A stretch of DNA of 39,815 bases from an uncultured Prevotella sp. GTDB taxonomy: Bacteria > Bacteroidota > Bacteroidia > Bacteroidales > Bacteroidaceae. Position numbers and translations under genes: made by a program. The stretch spans positions 1-39,815 of the forward strand of contig CALFGU010000018.1 of assembly GCA_937877685.1 (NCBI GenBank). The letters are read 5' to 3'. Position 1 is the stretch's first letter. Every line of letters begins with the position of its first letter. This document shows positions 16,164 through 25,865 of the stretch, piece by piece. The notes under the pieces are model-generated. The model ran no database searches, was not told the DNA's origin, and saw only the letters and a list, made by a program, of their open reading frames with translations.

Positions 16164-17324
16164 ATGAAAAGCAAAATTGCACTTTTTGCCCTCGGTTGCT
16201 TGGCAATTACGTCATGCTCAAAGAAGCAGGGAATGCCCACAGGCGACAACAAGCACGTAGTAGAAACAATTGCTCCACAGGTAGCAGATATCACTACGTC
16301 ATATCCTGCAACCATTCGCTCATGCCAGGATGTAAACATCGTAGCCAAAGTTAGTGGTCACATTCTTAATGTTTACGTGAAGGAAGGTCAAGAAGTAAAA
16401 GCAGGCCAACCCCTCTTCCTTATCGACCCCACTCTTTACAATGCAGCTGTGAAGTCAGCAGAAGCTGCTGTAAAAATGGCAGAAACAAGCATTGAAACAC
16501 AGCGTTTGAACGTAGAGAACAAGGAAATGCTTCATTCAAAGGGCATTATCTCTGATTTTGATTTGCGTTCAGCAAAGAATCAATTGGCAACTCTTGAAGC
16601 TCAGTTAGCTTCTGCAAAGGCACAGTTGACAAATGCTAAGGACCAATTGGCATTCTGCACCATCACAAGCCCCACAAACGGCGTTGTTGGTAAGATTAAC
16701 TACCGCCAGGGAACCCTCGCATCTCCCTCTCTTCCCCAACCCCTCACCGTGGTTTCTGACTTGAGAGAGATGTACGTTTACTTCTCAATGGCTGAAAAGC
16801 AGGTTCTCAACCTCGGAGGTCAGGCTTCTGCACTTGCTTCATTCCCCGCAGTAAATCTCCGTATGGCAAACGGCAAGTTGTTTGAAAATCAAGGTCAGAT
16901 TACAGCTATTAGCGGTGTGATTGACGCAAGCACAGGTTCTTTACAGGTACGTGCTGACTTCAGCAACCCCAACCGCATTTTGCGTAGTGGTGGTACGGGC
17001 ACAATCGAAGTTCCCACAAGCGATTCAGCTGCCGTTATGGTTCCTCAGATTGCCGTAGTTGACGTGCAAGAAAAGAAGTTCGTTTACACACTTGGCGAAG
17101 ACAACAAGGTGAAGTACACAGAAATCAAGGTGCTTTCTCAGAACGACGGTCAGCATTACATCGTGACAGAAGGCGTAAAGATTGGCGACCGCATTGTAGT
17201 TGAAGGCGTAGCAACGCTTAAGGACGGTATGGAAATCACTCCTATCACAGCTGAAGAGCGTAAGGCAATCGAAGAGAAGTCACAACAGCACATGGCTGAA
17301 AAGAAACTTCCAGGACAAGAATAA
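16164..17324 (+). CDS. RND efflux periplasmic adaptor (membrane fusion protein)
   Basis: 386 residues, AcrA/MexA family. An N-terminal signal with lipobox AITSC (Cys18) predicts a lipid-anchored adaptor. The order is lipoyl half-motif (VSGHILNVYVKEGQEVKAGQ, about 64-83), a long alpha-helical hairpin (about 95-165), second lipoyl half (FCTITSPTNGVVGKI), beta-barrel and membrane-proximal domain. It links the inner-membrane pump to the outer-membrane channel encoded next. It is the first gene of a three-gene efflux operon; no regulator gene sits beside it. Substrate is unknown. Confidence 0.93.
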   Translation: MKSKIALFALGCLAITSCSKKQGMPTGDNKHVVETIAPQVADITTSYPATIRSCQDVNIVAKVSGHILNVYVKEGQEVKAGQPLFLIDPTLYNAAVKSAEAAVKMAETSIETQRLNVENKEMLHSKGIISDFDLRSAKNQLATLEAQLASAKAQLTNAKDQLAFCTITSPTNGVVGKINYRQGTLASPSLPQPLTVVSDLREMYVYFSMAEKQVLNLGGQASALASFPAVNLRMANGKLFENQGQITAISGVIDASTGSLQVRADFSNPNRILRSGGTGTIEVPTSDSAAVMVPQIAVVDVQEKKFVYTLGEDNKVKYTEIKVLSQNDGQHYIVTEGVKIGDRIVVEGVATLKDGMEITPITAEERKAIEEKSQQHMAEKKLPGQE

Positions 17325-17401
17325 AAGACGAAATCAGAACATAAGTAGGCAGAGCAGACTCGCAACGAGGTAACAACTTTAAAACGAAGCCTCAAATCCA
17401 T

Positions 17402-17466
17402 AAAATTAAGTTACTTACATTTTAAATTAAGTCTCAAATAATTTTAATTAAGTCACTTACATTTTT
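17402..17466. repeat. Intergenic AT-rich repeat, copy B
   Basis: Lies between the adaptor and pump genes. It holds the 27-mer from 17427 to 17453 (TTAAGTCTCAAATAATTTTA then ATTAAGT) that is identical at 29476-29502, flanked by a direct repeat AAGTyACTTACATTTT at 17408-17423 and 17451-17466. Copy A carries the same core in inverse orientation. The element occupies a third of the 201-base spacer. Confidence 0.8.
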
Positions 17467-17525
17467 CACTCATTGAGGTCCTTCTCTTGCAGTGCTCCCC
17501 TTGCCTACTAAAATTCTAAAGAAAA

Positions 17526-20500
17526 ATGAGACTCGATACATTTATTAATCGCCCAGTGCTCTCTACGGTAATCTCTATCGTAATTGTCATCTTGGGGGTA
17601 ATTGGTTTGGTATCACTCCCAATTACACAATATCCTGACATTGCTCCGCCCACCATTCGCGTAACTACATCTTATCAGGGTGCAAATGCTCAAACCGTGT
17701 TGAACTCCGTTATCATTCCGCTTGAAGAACAGATTAACGGTGTTGAAAACATGGACTATATGTCTTCAAGTGCAACAAATACGGGTAATGCAACGATTAC
17801 GATTACATTTAAGCAGGGCACTGACCCTGACATGGCAGCCGTAAACGTTCAAAACCGCGTATCAAAGGCATTAGGTTTGCTTCCTGCTGAAGTAACTCGC
17901 GTAGGTGTCATCACACAGAAGAGTCAGAGCTCCATGCTTATCGTCTTCTCACTTGTTGACGTTGAAGACCGCTATGACTTTGCATTCCTTGAAAACTATG
18001 CAAAAATCAACGTGTTGCCTCAGATTCAGCGTGTGCAGGGTGTAGGTGATGCCATGGTGATGGGTGCTGACTACTCAATGCGTATTTGGCTTGACCCTGA
18101 AAAGATGGCAGAGTATGGTTTTGTTCCCACAGACATTTCAGGCATTCTTTCTGACCAAAACATCGAAGCTGCCCCTGGTACAATTGGTGAACGTGATAAC
18201 AACACGTATCAGTACACTATGCGTTACCGCGGTCGCTTAACCTCACCTGAGCAATTTGAAAACATTGTTTTGCGTTCTACGGATGATGGTGGTGTGATTC
18301 GCTTAGGCGATGTTGCACGCATTGAATTGGGACGTATGACTTACGGCTTCATGGGTAAGGTAAACGGTCACAACGCCGTAACTTCAATTATCTTCCAGGC
18401 AGCAGGTTCTAACGCAACTCAGATTATTCAGGATATTGAAGCATTAATTGACGAAACCAGCGAATCATTGCCTCCTGGTCTTGAGTTCGTAATTTCTCAG
18501 AATGCAAATGAATTCCTTTTTGCTTCAATCCACGAAGTAGTAAAGACATTGATTGAAGCCTTCGTATTGGTGTTCTTGGTGGTTTACATTTTCCTTCAGG
18601 ACTTCCGCTCTACGATTATCCCCGCCATTGCAATCCCCGTAGCACTTATCGGTACATTCTTCGCTATCAATGCTATCGGATTCTCTATCAACTTGCTCAC
18701 ACTCTCCGCGCTAGTACTTGCCATTGCAATTGTAGTCGATGACGCCATTGTGGTGGTTGAAGGTGTGCATGCAAAGTTAGATTTAGGTTATAGTTCAGCT
18801 CGCAAGGCTTCTATTGACGCCATGAGTGAATTGGGCGGTGCTATCGTATCAATTACGTTGGTGATGATGGCGGTGTTTATCCCCGTAAGTTTCATGGGTG
18901 GTACGGCAGGTATCTTCTACCGTCAATTCGGTATCACCATGGCCATTGCAATCGGTTTCTCAGCTTTGAACGCATTGACCCTCTCTCCCGCTCTTTGTGC
19001 TATCATGTTGAAGAGTCACAATGAAGAAGGTCACGAACGCTCAACTAAGGAAAAATTGGGCATCGCCATGAATGCAGCAAAGGATGAAATGGCAGGTCGT
19101 TACAACCGCGTGTTGAAGCGTCACAACTCTAAGTTGACTTATCTCTTGGTAATCGTTGCCGTATTGGGCATGATTTTCGGAGGTTTCACTTCTGGTTGGT
19201 TGATTGCTATTCCCTTCGTTCTCATTGCTATTTGGGGCTTAAAGCGCCTCACTGACCAAGGTTTCCACGAAAACTTCAACCATAGTTTTGAAAGCATGAT
19301 TCAGCGCTATAAGAATGGTGTAGTTTTCTTCGTGAAGCGTCCCATCTTGTCTGCGGTATTCGTTGTTTTGAGTTTGATTGGTCTTGTAGTAGCCATGAAT
19401 TTGACTCCTACGGGTATGGTACCCTCAGAAGACACTGGTTCTATCATGGGTGCTGTAGCAATGCCTCCTGGTACATCTCAGGATAAGACGGAAGAAGTCC
19501 TGACTCAGGTAAACAACTTGGTGCAGAGTTCTCCCCTCGTAAAGAGTTCAACGATGATTTCAGGTTACTCATTCGTGGGTGGTCAAGGTGCTTCTTACGG
19601 TTCATTCATTGTGAAGTTGAAACCTTGGGAAGAGCGTAATCCTTTGACAGAAAGTGCAACGGTTGTATTTGCCAACCTCTACCTTGAAAGTCAGAAGGTG
19701 TTTAAGAATGCTCAGGTGCTCTTCTTCCAGCCTCCTATGGTTCCTGGTTATGGTGCAACAAATGGTTTCGTAATTAACCTCCAAGACCGTACGGGTGGTG
19801 AATTGCTCCGCTTCCAACAGGTTACTGAACAATATCTTGCTGCACTCTTGAAGCGTCCTGAAATTGGTTCTGCTCAGACAAACTTCAACACGAAGTTCCC
19901 CGAATACATTATTGATATTGACGCGGCTAAGTGTAAGCGTGCAGGTCTTTCACAAACAGATATTCTCTACACGCTTCAGGGTTACTACGGCGGTCTTTAC
20001 TCAAGTAACTTCAACCGCTTCGGTAAACTTTACCGCGTAATGATTCAAGGAGAACAGGCAGACCGTAGCAACATTGAATCGCTCAATAAGATTAAGGTGA
20101 GAAACGCGAAGGGTGAGATGGCTCCCATTTCTGAATTCGTAACCATGACTCCCAGCATGGGTCCTGACATTATCAACCGCTTCAACATGTACACTTCTAT
20201 TACTGTGAACGGTTCACCTGCTGAAGGTTTCACTTCAGGTCAGGCAATTCAGGCCATCAATGAAGTGGCAGAAGAAGTGCTTCCCGAAGGTTATTCATTT
20301 GAATTCTCTGGTCAAACTCGTGAAGAAGCAGAATCAAGTGGTAGCACCACAGCAATCGTCTTCGCACTTTGCTTCGTGTTCATCTATCTCTTGCTTGCAG
20401 CGCAGTATGAAAGCTACATGCTTCCCTTTGCCGTATTGCTCTCAGTGCCCTTCGGTTTGATGGGATGCTTTATCTTCTTGCACCTCATGGGACTCATCCC

Positions 20501-20927
20501 CATTTTCTCTGCGGCAGAAAACAACATTTACGTTCAGATTGCAATGATTATGTTGATTGGTCTGTTGGCAAAGAATGCAATTTTGATTGTTGAGTTCGCC
20601 CTTGACCGTCGTAAGATGGGTATGAGCATTACGAATGCTTCTGTACTTGGTGCTGCAGCTCGTTTGCGTCCTATCTTGATGACATCAATCGCAATGATTG
20701 TAGGTTTGCTCCCCTTGATGTTTGCCTTCGGTGTAGGTGCTAATGGTAACCGCGCTCTGGGTACTTCAGCTATCGGCGGTATGCTCCTCGGTATGATCTT
20801 CCAGATATTTATCGTTCCTGCATTGTTCGTAATCTTCCAAGCGCTCCAAGAACGCATCAAGCCTATGACTTGGGAAGATATGGATAACCCAGAAGCAGAA
20901 GCAGACTTGCAACAATATTCTAAGTAA
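17526..20927 (+). CDS. RND efflux transporter, HAE1 (AcrB-like) family
   Basis: 1133 residues; proton-driven pump of the inner membrane. It starts MRLDTFINRPVLSTVISIVI like the family. The proton-relay residues are Asp405-Asp406 (IVVDDAIVVVE) and Lys1016 (GLLAKNAILIVEF), matching AcrB Asp407/Asp408 and Lys940. The distance between them is about 78 residues longer than in AcrB. Most of the extra length sits between TM6 (ends near 495) and the TM7 segment (about 608-628), and includes a hydrophobic stretch at 537-571 that could add one or two membrane helices. Porter-domain segments such as ITQYPDIAPPTIRVTTSYQG are normal. Confidence 0.95.
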   Translation: MRLDTFINRPVLSTVISIVIVILGVIGLVSLPITQYPDIAPPTIRVTTSYQGANAQTVLNSVIIPLEEQINGVENMDYMSSSATNTGNATITITFKQGTDPDMAAVNVQNRVSKALGLLPAEVTRVGVITQKSQSSMLIVFSLVDVEDRYDFAFLENYAKINVLPQIQRVQGVGDAMVMGADYSMRIWLDPEKMAEYGFVPTDISGILSDQNIEAAPGTIGERDNNTYQYTMRYRGRLTSPEQFENIVLRSTDDGGVIRLGDVARIELGRMTYGFMGKVNGHNAVTSIIFQAAGSNATQIIQDIEALIDETSESLPPGLEFVISQNANEFLFASIHEVVKTLIEAFVLVFLVVYIFLQDFRSTIIPAIAIPVALIGTFFAINAIGFSINLLTLSALVLAIAIVVDDAIVVVEGVHAKLDLGYSSARKASIDAMSELGGAIVSITLVMMAVFIPVSFMGGTAGIFYRQFGITMAIAIGFSALNALTLSPALCAIMLKSHNEEGHERSTKEKLGIAMNAAKDEMAGRYNRVLKRHNSKLTYLLVIVAVLGMIFGGFTSGWLIAIPFVLIAIWGLKRLTDQGFHENFNHSFESMIQRYKNGVVFFVKRPILSAVFVVLSLIGLVVAMNLTPTGMVPSEDTGSIMGAVAMPPGTSQDKTEEVLTQVNNLVQSSPLVKSSTMISGYSFVGGQGASYGSFIVKLKPWEERNPLTESATVVFANLYLESQKVFKNAQVLFFQPPMVPGYGATNGFVINLQDRTGGELLRFQQVTEQYLAALLKRPEIGSAQTNFNTKFPEYIIDIDAAKCKRAGLSQTDILYTLQGYYGGLYSSNFNRFGKLYRVMIQGEQADRSNIESLNKIKVRNAKGEMAPISEFVTMTPSMGPDIINRFNMYTSITVNGSPAEGFTSGQAIQAINEVAEEVLPEGYSFEFSGQTREEAESSGSTTAIVFALCFVFIYLLLAAQYESYMLPFAVLLSVPFGLMGCFIFLHLMGLIPIFSAAENNIYVQIAMIMLIGLLAKNAILIVEFALDRRKMGMSITNASVLGAAARLRPILMTSIAMIVGLLPLMFAFGVGANGNRALGTSAIGGMLLGMIFQIFIVPALFVIFQALQERIKPMTWEDMDNPEAEADLQQYSK

Positions 20928-20938
20928 CAGATAACGGA

Positions 20939-20993
20939 CTATGGACAACAGACAATAGCTAAACTTGAAATGTCTGTTGCCTGTTGCCCATAG
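20939..20993 (+). other. Intercistronic stem-loop between pump and outer-membrane channel
   Basis: CTATGGACAACAG (20939-20951) pairs with CTGTTGCCCATAG (20981-20993) with one mismatch around a 29-base loop. No T-run follows, so it is more likely an RNA-processing or stabilising hairpin than a terminator. A smaller ATAGACAA/TTGTCTAT pair lies in the next spacer (about 22418-22450). Confidence 0.5.
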
Positions 20994-21010
20994 ACCTTTA
21001 ATTTATAACA

Positions 21011-22396
21011 ATGAAGAAAATTCTTTTTCCCCTATTAAGTGTCGCTCTTCTTACTAGTTGCGGAATTTTCAAGAACTACGAACGTCCTGAATCTCTCGCA
21101 AATGTTACTGAGGATATTTACCGCGACCCTACTTCAATGACTGCAGTGCTTGAAACTGCAGACACTGCTAACTTTGGGAATATGCCTTGGCGTGAAGTCT
21201 TTACCGACCCGAAACTCCAAACACTTATTGAAAAGGTTTTGGTTAGCAATGACATGCAAAAGGCAGACATGAACATTGAGAAGGCAAAGGCTTATCTTAC
21301 CATTTCCAAGTTAGCATACATTCCTTCGTTCGTATTTGCTCCCTCGGGTGAACTTACTTCTATTGACCACTCTAAGGCTGTTCAAACGTACACATTGCCC
21401 ATTTCCGCTTCATGGAACATCGGTTCGTTTGGTTCACTCAACAATGCTAAGAAGTACGCAAAGACCAATTTATTTGTAGCTAAGGCTGCCAAGCAAGCAA
21501 CTCAAACAGCTCTTATCGCTGCTGTTGCACAAATGTACTACACACTCCAAATGCTTGACGAACAGTATGCAACTGCAACTGCTACAGCAGAAATCTGGAG
21601 CAAGAATGTTGAAGCAATGAAGGCGATGATGGAAGCTGGTATGGTAAACAATGCTGCTGTGGCGCAAGCTACAGCAAATTATCACACCTTGCTAGCTTCT
21701 CTTCCCGCCCTTCAAAATAGCATTCGTCAAACAGAGAATGCTCTTTGCGTATTACTCGCAGAAGCACCTCATGCAATTGAGCGTAACCAATTTGGTGCTT
21801 ATGACTTCCCCGCAACAATGAAAGTTGGCGTTCCTGTACAATTATTAACAAACCGTCCTGACGTACGCCTTGCGGAAGCACAATTGGCAACATCTTTCTA
21901 TAATGTGAACATTGCTCGCTCTAAGTTCTACCCCGCTATCACTATTTCAGGTGTTGCAGGATGGACAAATAATGTCGGTGCTGTAGTTAATCCTGGTAAA
22001 CTCCTTCTCAATGCTGCGGCAAGTCTTGCTCAACCCATCTTTATGAATGGTCAACTTACTGCAAACCTCAAGGTTTCAAAGTTGGATTATGAAGCAGCGA
22101 CTCTTGATTTTCAAACTGCTGTGCTTAAGGCTGGACAGGAAGTAAGTAATGCACTTGCTGATTATCAAACAGCTGTTCTTCAGCAAAAAGAACGTGAGAA
22201 ACAAGTGGAAGTGTTGAAGACAGCAACTGAACAAACCATGTTGCTTTTCCAGCATTCTAACACAACTTCTTATCTTGAGACACTCACAGCTCAGCAGAGT
22301 TTACTTTCAGCTCAGATGTCACTCATCACTGATAAGTACAACAAACTCAACGCTGGTATTAACCTTTATAAGGCCCTCGGAGGAGGAAGAGAATAA
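21011..22396 (+). CDS. Outer-membrane efflux lipoprotein (TolC/NodT family)
   Basis: 461 residues. The signal ends in lipobox LLTSC (Cys17), as in OprM-type channels. The two halves show the family's repeat: helical segments near 95-230 and 290-450, with GVPVQLLTNRPDVRLAEAQL (the conserved LL.RRPDI.xAE motif) at the start of the second half. The C-terminus ends in a helix with LYKALGGG, the usual YxALGGGW-like end. Together with the two upstream genes it completes a tripartite efflux system spanning both membranes. Confidence 0.92.
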   Translation: MKKILFPLLSVALLTSCGIFKNYERPESLANVTEDIYRDPTSMTAVLETADTANFGNMPWREVFTDPKLQTLIEKVLVSNDMQKADMNIEKAKAYLTISKLAYIPSFVFAPSGELTSIDHSKAVQTYTLPISASWNIGSFGSLNNAKKYAKTNLFVAKAAKQATQTALIAAVAQMYYTLQMLDEQYATATATAEIWSKNVEAMKAMMEAGMVNNAAVAQATANYHTLLASLPALQNSIRQTENALCVLLAEAPHAIERNQFGAYDFPATMKVGVPVQLLTNRPDVRLAEAQLATSFYNVNIARSKFYPAITISGVAGWTNNVGAVVNPGKLLLNAAASLAQPIFMNGQLTANLKVSKLDYEAATLDFQTAVLKAGQEVSNALADYQTAVLQQKEREKQVEVLKTATEQTMLLFQHSNTTSYLETLTAQQSLLSAQMSLITDKYNKLNAGINLYKALGGGRE

Positions 22397-22496
22397 CAAC
22401 ATTAGGTTATAAGACAATAGACAAAATCTCAGTCCCCACAAGTTGTCTATCATCACCTCTTAACCTCAAAACCTTAAAACCTAACCCCTAATTATT

Positions 22497-23285
22497 ATGA
22501 TTAGTCCTTTAGCATATGTTGACCCAACCGCTAAGTTGGGTAACAACGTAGAGGTAAAACCCTTTGCATATATTGAAGCTGGCGTAGAAATTGGTGACAA
22601 CTGCGTTATCATGCCTCATGCGTCCATTCTTGAAGGCACTGTGATGGGTAAGAACAATATTATCTATCAGAATGCTGTAATTGGTGCAACACCTCAAGAC
22701 TTTCACTATCAAGAAGGTCACCCTCACCGTGTAATTATTGGTGATGACAACCGCATTCGTGAAAATGTGGTAATCGCTGGTTCTTCTTACGATGACCGCG
22801 CTACGGAAATTGGTAATGGCAATTTCCTTATGGACAAGGTGCATATTTGTCATGACACAAAGATTCACAACCACTGCGTATTGGGTATTGGTGTAAACAT
22901 TGCTGGTGAATGTGAAATTCATGACTACTCCATCCAGAGTTCTTACGTACAGGTGCAACAGCATGTGCGTATCGGTCGTTACTCACTCATCCAAAGCGGT
23001 TGCCGTGTGCAGAAAGACGTTCCTCCCTACATCATTCTCGGAGGTAATCCTGCGATGTATCATGGCATTAATAACTTTGTGCTCAAGCATGTCAACGTAG
23101 ATGATCGTACTTTGCGCCACATTGCTAATACCTACCGCCTCATCTATGCGGGTAACTTTAGCATGGAAGATACAATTATCAAGATTCGTGAGCAAATTCC
23201 CCACAGTGAACCCATCGACAATATCGTTACGTTTATTGAAAACTCTAAACTCGGTATTGTTCGCCACATGAAGGAAGAAGCATAA
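22497..23285 (+). CDS. lpxA: Acyl-ACP--UDP-N-acetylglucosamine O-acyltransferase (LpxA-like)
   Basis: 262 residues, left-handed beta-helix of hexapeptide repeats followed by a helical C-terminal domain (from about 195). The region FLMDKVHICHDTKIHNHC parallels the LpxA active site MINAHIAHDC and keeps the catalytic His of HD. VPPYIILGGNPAMYHGIN and RHIANTYRLIYAG match the LpxA C-terminal motifs. LpxA starts lipid A synthesis by acylating UDP-GlcNAc at O-3. In many Bacteroidetes another LpxA stands with lpxC-fabZ, so this copy may be a paralogue; the window cannot show that. It follows the efflux genes by 100 bases. Confidence 0.85.
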   Translation: MISPLAYVDPTAKLGNNVEVKPFAYIEAGVEIGDNCVIMPHASILEGTVMGKNNIIYQNAVIGATPQDFHYQEGHPHRVIIGDDNRIRENVVIAGSSYDDRATEIGNGNFLMDKVHICHDTKIHNHCVLGIGVNIAGECEIHDYSIQSSYVQVQQHVRIGRYSLIQSGCRVQKDVPPYIILGGNPAMYHGINNFVLKHVNVDDRTLRHIANTYRLIYAGNFSMEDTIIKIREQIPHSEPIDNIVTFIENSKLGIVRHMKEEA

Positions 23286-23315
23286 ACAAAGGAAAGTATC
23301 ATTCCCTCTTAAGGA

Positions 23316-23356
23316 AAAAGCGGATATGTCAACCTCGACATATCCGCTTTTATTGT
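23316..23356. terminator. Intrinsic terminator, probably bidirectional
   Basis: AAAAGCGGATATGTC (23316-23330) and GACATATCCGCTTTT (23337-23351) are perfectly complementary with a 6-base loop. T-rich sequence follows on both strands, so it can end both lpxA and the minus-strand feoB. Confidence 0.85.
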
Positions 23357-23384
23357 ATTAAACAATAGAAAGATGATAGATGTT

Positions 23385-23429
23385 ATAGGTACTATAGGAA
23401 CTATAGACACTTTAGACATTATAAAGACC
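23385..23429. repeat. Degenerate 9 bp tandem repeat, five units
   Basis: Consecutive units ATAGGTACT, ATAGGAACT, ATAGACACT, TTAGACATT and ATAAAGACC. The array sits just past the 3' end of feoB. The first three units match closely; the last two are diverged. Confidence 0.5.
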
Positions 23430-23435
23430 ACATCT

Positions 23436-25844
23436 TTATCCCCACCAACCATAGGCAAAATAAGTTAGCAACGCTAAACTATATGCCAGCACAGACGAGT
23501 AAACAACAGAAAAACAAGCCCAGCGCCAAGACCCACTCTCACTCCGAATTGCAATAATTGTTGCAATACAAGGTAGGTATAGCAATAGGAACACCATGTA
23601 GGCAAGAGCAGACTGAGGCGAAATATGTTGCGCAAGCGTTGCTTGAAGGCGCGACGTACTTTCATCACTTGCTTCGTCAAAATCATCGGCATAGAGCACT
23701 CCGAGTGTACTCACTACAAGTTCCTTGGCACCTAAACCACCTAAGATTCCCACCGACATTTTCCAGTCAAAATCCATCGGAGCAAACAGAGGTTCAATTC
23801 CTTGTCCAACATATTCAAGGCAAGATATCTCTGTCGTAATCCCCTCATTTTCGCTAGTGGCACTTATTTTAAAATACCCCAATGCCCAAATCACAATGGA
23901 AAATGCTAAGATGAGCCCCGCCATTTTCTGAAGGTATAGTTTCCCCTTTTCCCACGTATGGCGCAAAATAGATTTTGGCATTGGGATGCGATAAGGAGGC
24001 AATTCCATAACGAAGGGTAAATCTTCACCCACTCTGAAATATTTGGAGAATACTTTTGCAGAAAGTAGTGCTACAAGAATACCTAAAGCATAAAGTGATA
24101 GCATCACCCAACTACCTGACTCAGGGAAGAACGCCCCTATCAAAAGTATATAGATGGGCAAACGTGCTGAGCACGACATAAAGGGAATGATAAGCATCGT
24201 TATGAGGCGACTCTTAGGATTCTCAATCATACGAGTTGCCATAACCGAGGGGACGTTACACCCAAGTCCCATCACCATCGGAATCAGCGACTTCCCGTGA
24301 AGCCCCACTCTATGCATCAACTTATCAGTTATAAATGCCGCACGCGACATATACCCTGTGTCTTCCAGCAGAGAAATGAAAAGATAGAGCAACAAGATAT
24401 TGGGGAGGAAAACAATCACACTACCCACTCCTCCAATCACTCCATCTACCACCATATCCTGCAAAATGCCCTCGGGCATGCTCATCGCTACAAATGCTGC
24501 GAAATTATCAACCAACCATGAGAGCCATTCCATAGGATAAGCCCCGATAGTGAAGGTAATTTCAAACACAATATATAATATAGCTAGGAAAATGGGATAA
24601 CTTAACCACTTGTGAGTAACAATCTTGTCGATTCGTTCGGACAGGGTTTCTGCTTTCTTTTGTGCATGAGAGCATTGGTGTGTTTCCTTCAACGCCCCTT
24701 GAATAAAGCCATACTTAGCATCAACCAGGGCTTCCTCTGCGCCCGTTGAGAGTTCACGCATAATGCGTTGCTGTTCTTCATAGCGTGCCGCAACAAGTTC
24801 ATCATGATTGCTAAGGGTGTCAACAAACGAGTTGTACTCCTTATCACCTTCAAGAAGTTTAATGGCAAGATAACGTGTTGAATACTTGTGGCGTATCTGT
24901 CCATTTTTCTGAATCACCTCCTTAATGCGGTCAATACTCCGTTCCAACTCACTTCCATGATTGACATGAATATGACGCGCTACGGGTGACTTATATTCAT
25001 ACACGTCAATAACTTGCTCAAACAACTGTTCAATGCCTTCTCCACTTCGAGAAACGGTGGGCACCATAGGAGCACCCAGCAGTATTCCAAGTTGATGATA
25101 ATCTAACTCATCTCCATTCTCACGAACTTGGTCAAACATATTCAGCGCCACCACCATACGCAAATTCATGTCGATGAGTTGGGTGGTTAGGTATAAGTTG
25201 CGCTCCAAGTTGGATGCATCTACTACGTTGATAACAACGTCTGGCGTTTGCTCAATAAGTTGACTTCTTACGTAGCGCTCCTCTGCACTATATGCGGACA
25301 AGGAATAGGTGCCGGGGAGATCTACTAAGATAATGGTGTATTGTTCTCCCGTAGATTTCTTAACGAATTTAAATTTGCCTTCTTTAGCATCCACCGTCAC
25401 CCCTGCATAATTCCCTACATGCTCCTTACCTCCTGAAGCAGCATTAAACAACGAAGTTTTTCCACAATTAGGATTCCCCACTAACGCCACACGTAGCGTA
25501 TGCCCCTTCAAATCAGCCATCAGGTGCATACGTTGCTCCAATTCGGTCTGTTCTTGCTCAGATGGCGTAAGGGCAGAAAGTTGCTCTTTATTTGTTGCGT
25601 GTAGCGACGCTTCAACTTCCTCTTTACTGATAACTTCAACCAATGCTGCTTCTTCGCGACGGAGTGAAATCTTATACCCCATGAGTTCGTATTCAATAGG
25701 GTCGCGCAAGGGGGCATTGAGCACAACTTTTATTTCCTTCCCCTTGATAAACCCCATCTCTACGATGCGTTTACGAAAACCGCCATGACCACCTACTTTA
25801 GCAATCACGGCAATTTCTCCTGTATGTAAGTCGGATAGTTTCAT
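23436..25844 (-). CDS. feoB: Ferrous iron transporter FeoA-FeoB fusion
   Basis: 802 residues from the ATG complementary to 25842-25844 (MKLSDLHTGE); an in-frame ATG 45 bases upstream lies inside a stem-loop and would add an unusual tail. Residues 1-75 are a FeoA SH3-like domain. FeoB follows: G1 GNPNCGKT (123-130), G2 around VGNYAGVTV (143-151), G3 DLPG (175-178), G4 NMFD (235-238), then the helical insertion domain and two Gate regions, with GLGCNVPSVMATR as the conserved Cys-containing motif. It imports Fe(II) across the inner membrane. It is 74 bases downstream of the PorT-like gene. Confidence 0.95.
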   Translation of the reverse strand: MKLSDLHTGEIAVIAKVGGHGGFRKRIVEMGFIKGKEIKVVLNAPLRDPIEYELMGYKISLRREEAALVEVISKEEVEASLHATNKEQLSALTPSEQEQTELEQRMHLMADLKGHTLRVALVGNPNCGKTSLFNAASGGKEHVGNYAGVTVDAKEGKFKFVKKSTGEQYTIILVDLPGTYSLSAYSAEERYVRSQLIEQTPDVVINVVDASNLERNLYLTTQLIDMNLRMVVALNMFDQVRENGDELDYHQLGILLGAPMVPTVSRSGEGIEQLFEQVIDVYEYKSPVARHIHVNHGSELERSIDRIKEVIQKNGQIRHKYSTRYLAIKLLEGDKEYNSFVDTLSNHDELVAARYEEQQRIMRELSTGAEEALVDAKYGFIQGALKETHQCSHAQKKAETLSERIDKIVTHKWLSYPIFLAILYIVFEITFTIGAYPMEWLSWLVDNFAAFVAMSMPEGILQDMVVDGVIGGVGSVIVFLPNILLLYLFISLLEDTGYMSRAAFITDKLMHRVGLHGKSLIPMVMGLGCNVPSVMATRMIENPKSRLITMLIIPFMSCSARLPIYILLIGAFFPESGSWVMLSLYALGILVALLSAKVFSKYFRVGEDLPFVMELPPYRIPMPKSILRHTWEKGKLYLQKMAGLILAFSIVIWALGYFKISATSENEGITTEISCLEYVGQGIEPLFAPMDFDWKMSVGILGGLGAKELVVSTLGVLYADDFDEASDESTSRLQATLAQHISPQSALAYMVFLLLYLPCIATIIAIRSESGSWRWACFSVVYSSVLAYSLALLTYFAYGWWG

Positions 25845-25865
25845 GTTTTCTTGTTCAAAGAAAGA

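Noticed and set aside
22509..22964. 151-residue antisense frame in lpxA
   Set aside because: Shadow of the hexapeptide-repeat coding sequence on the other strand.
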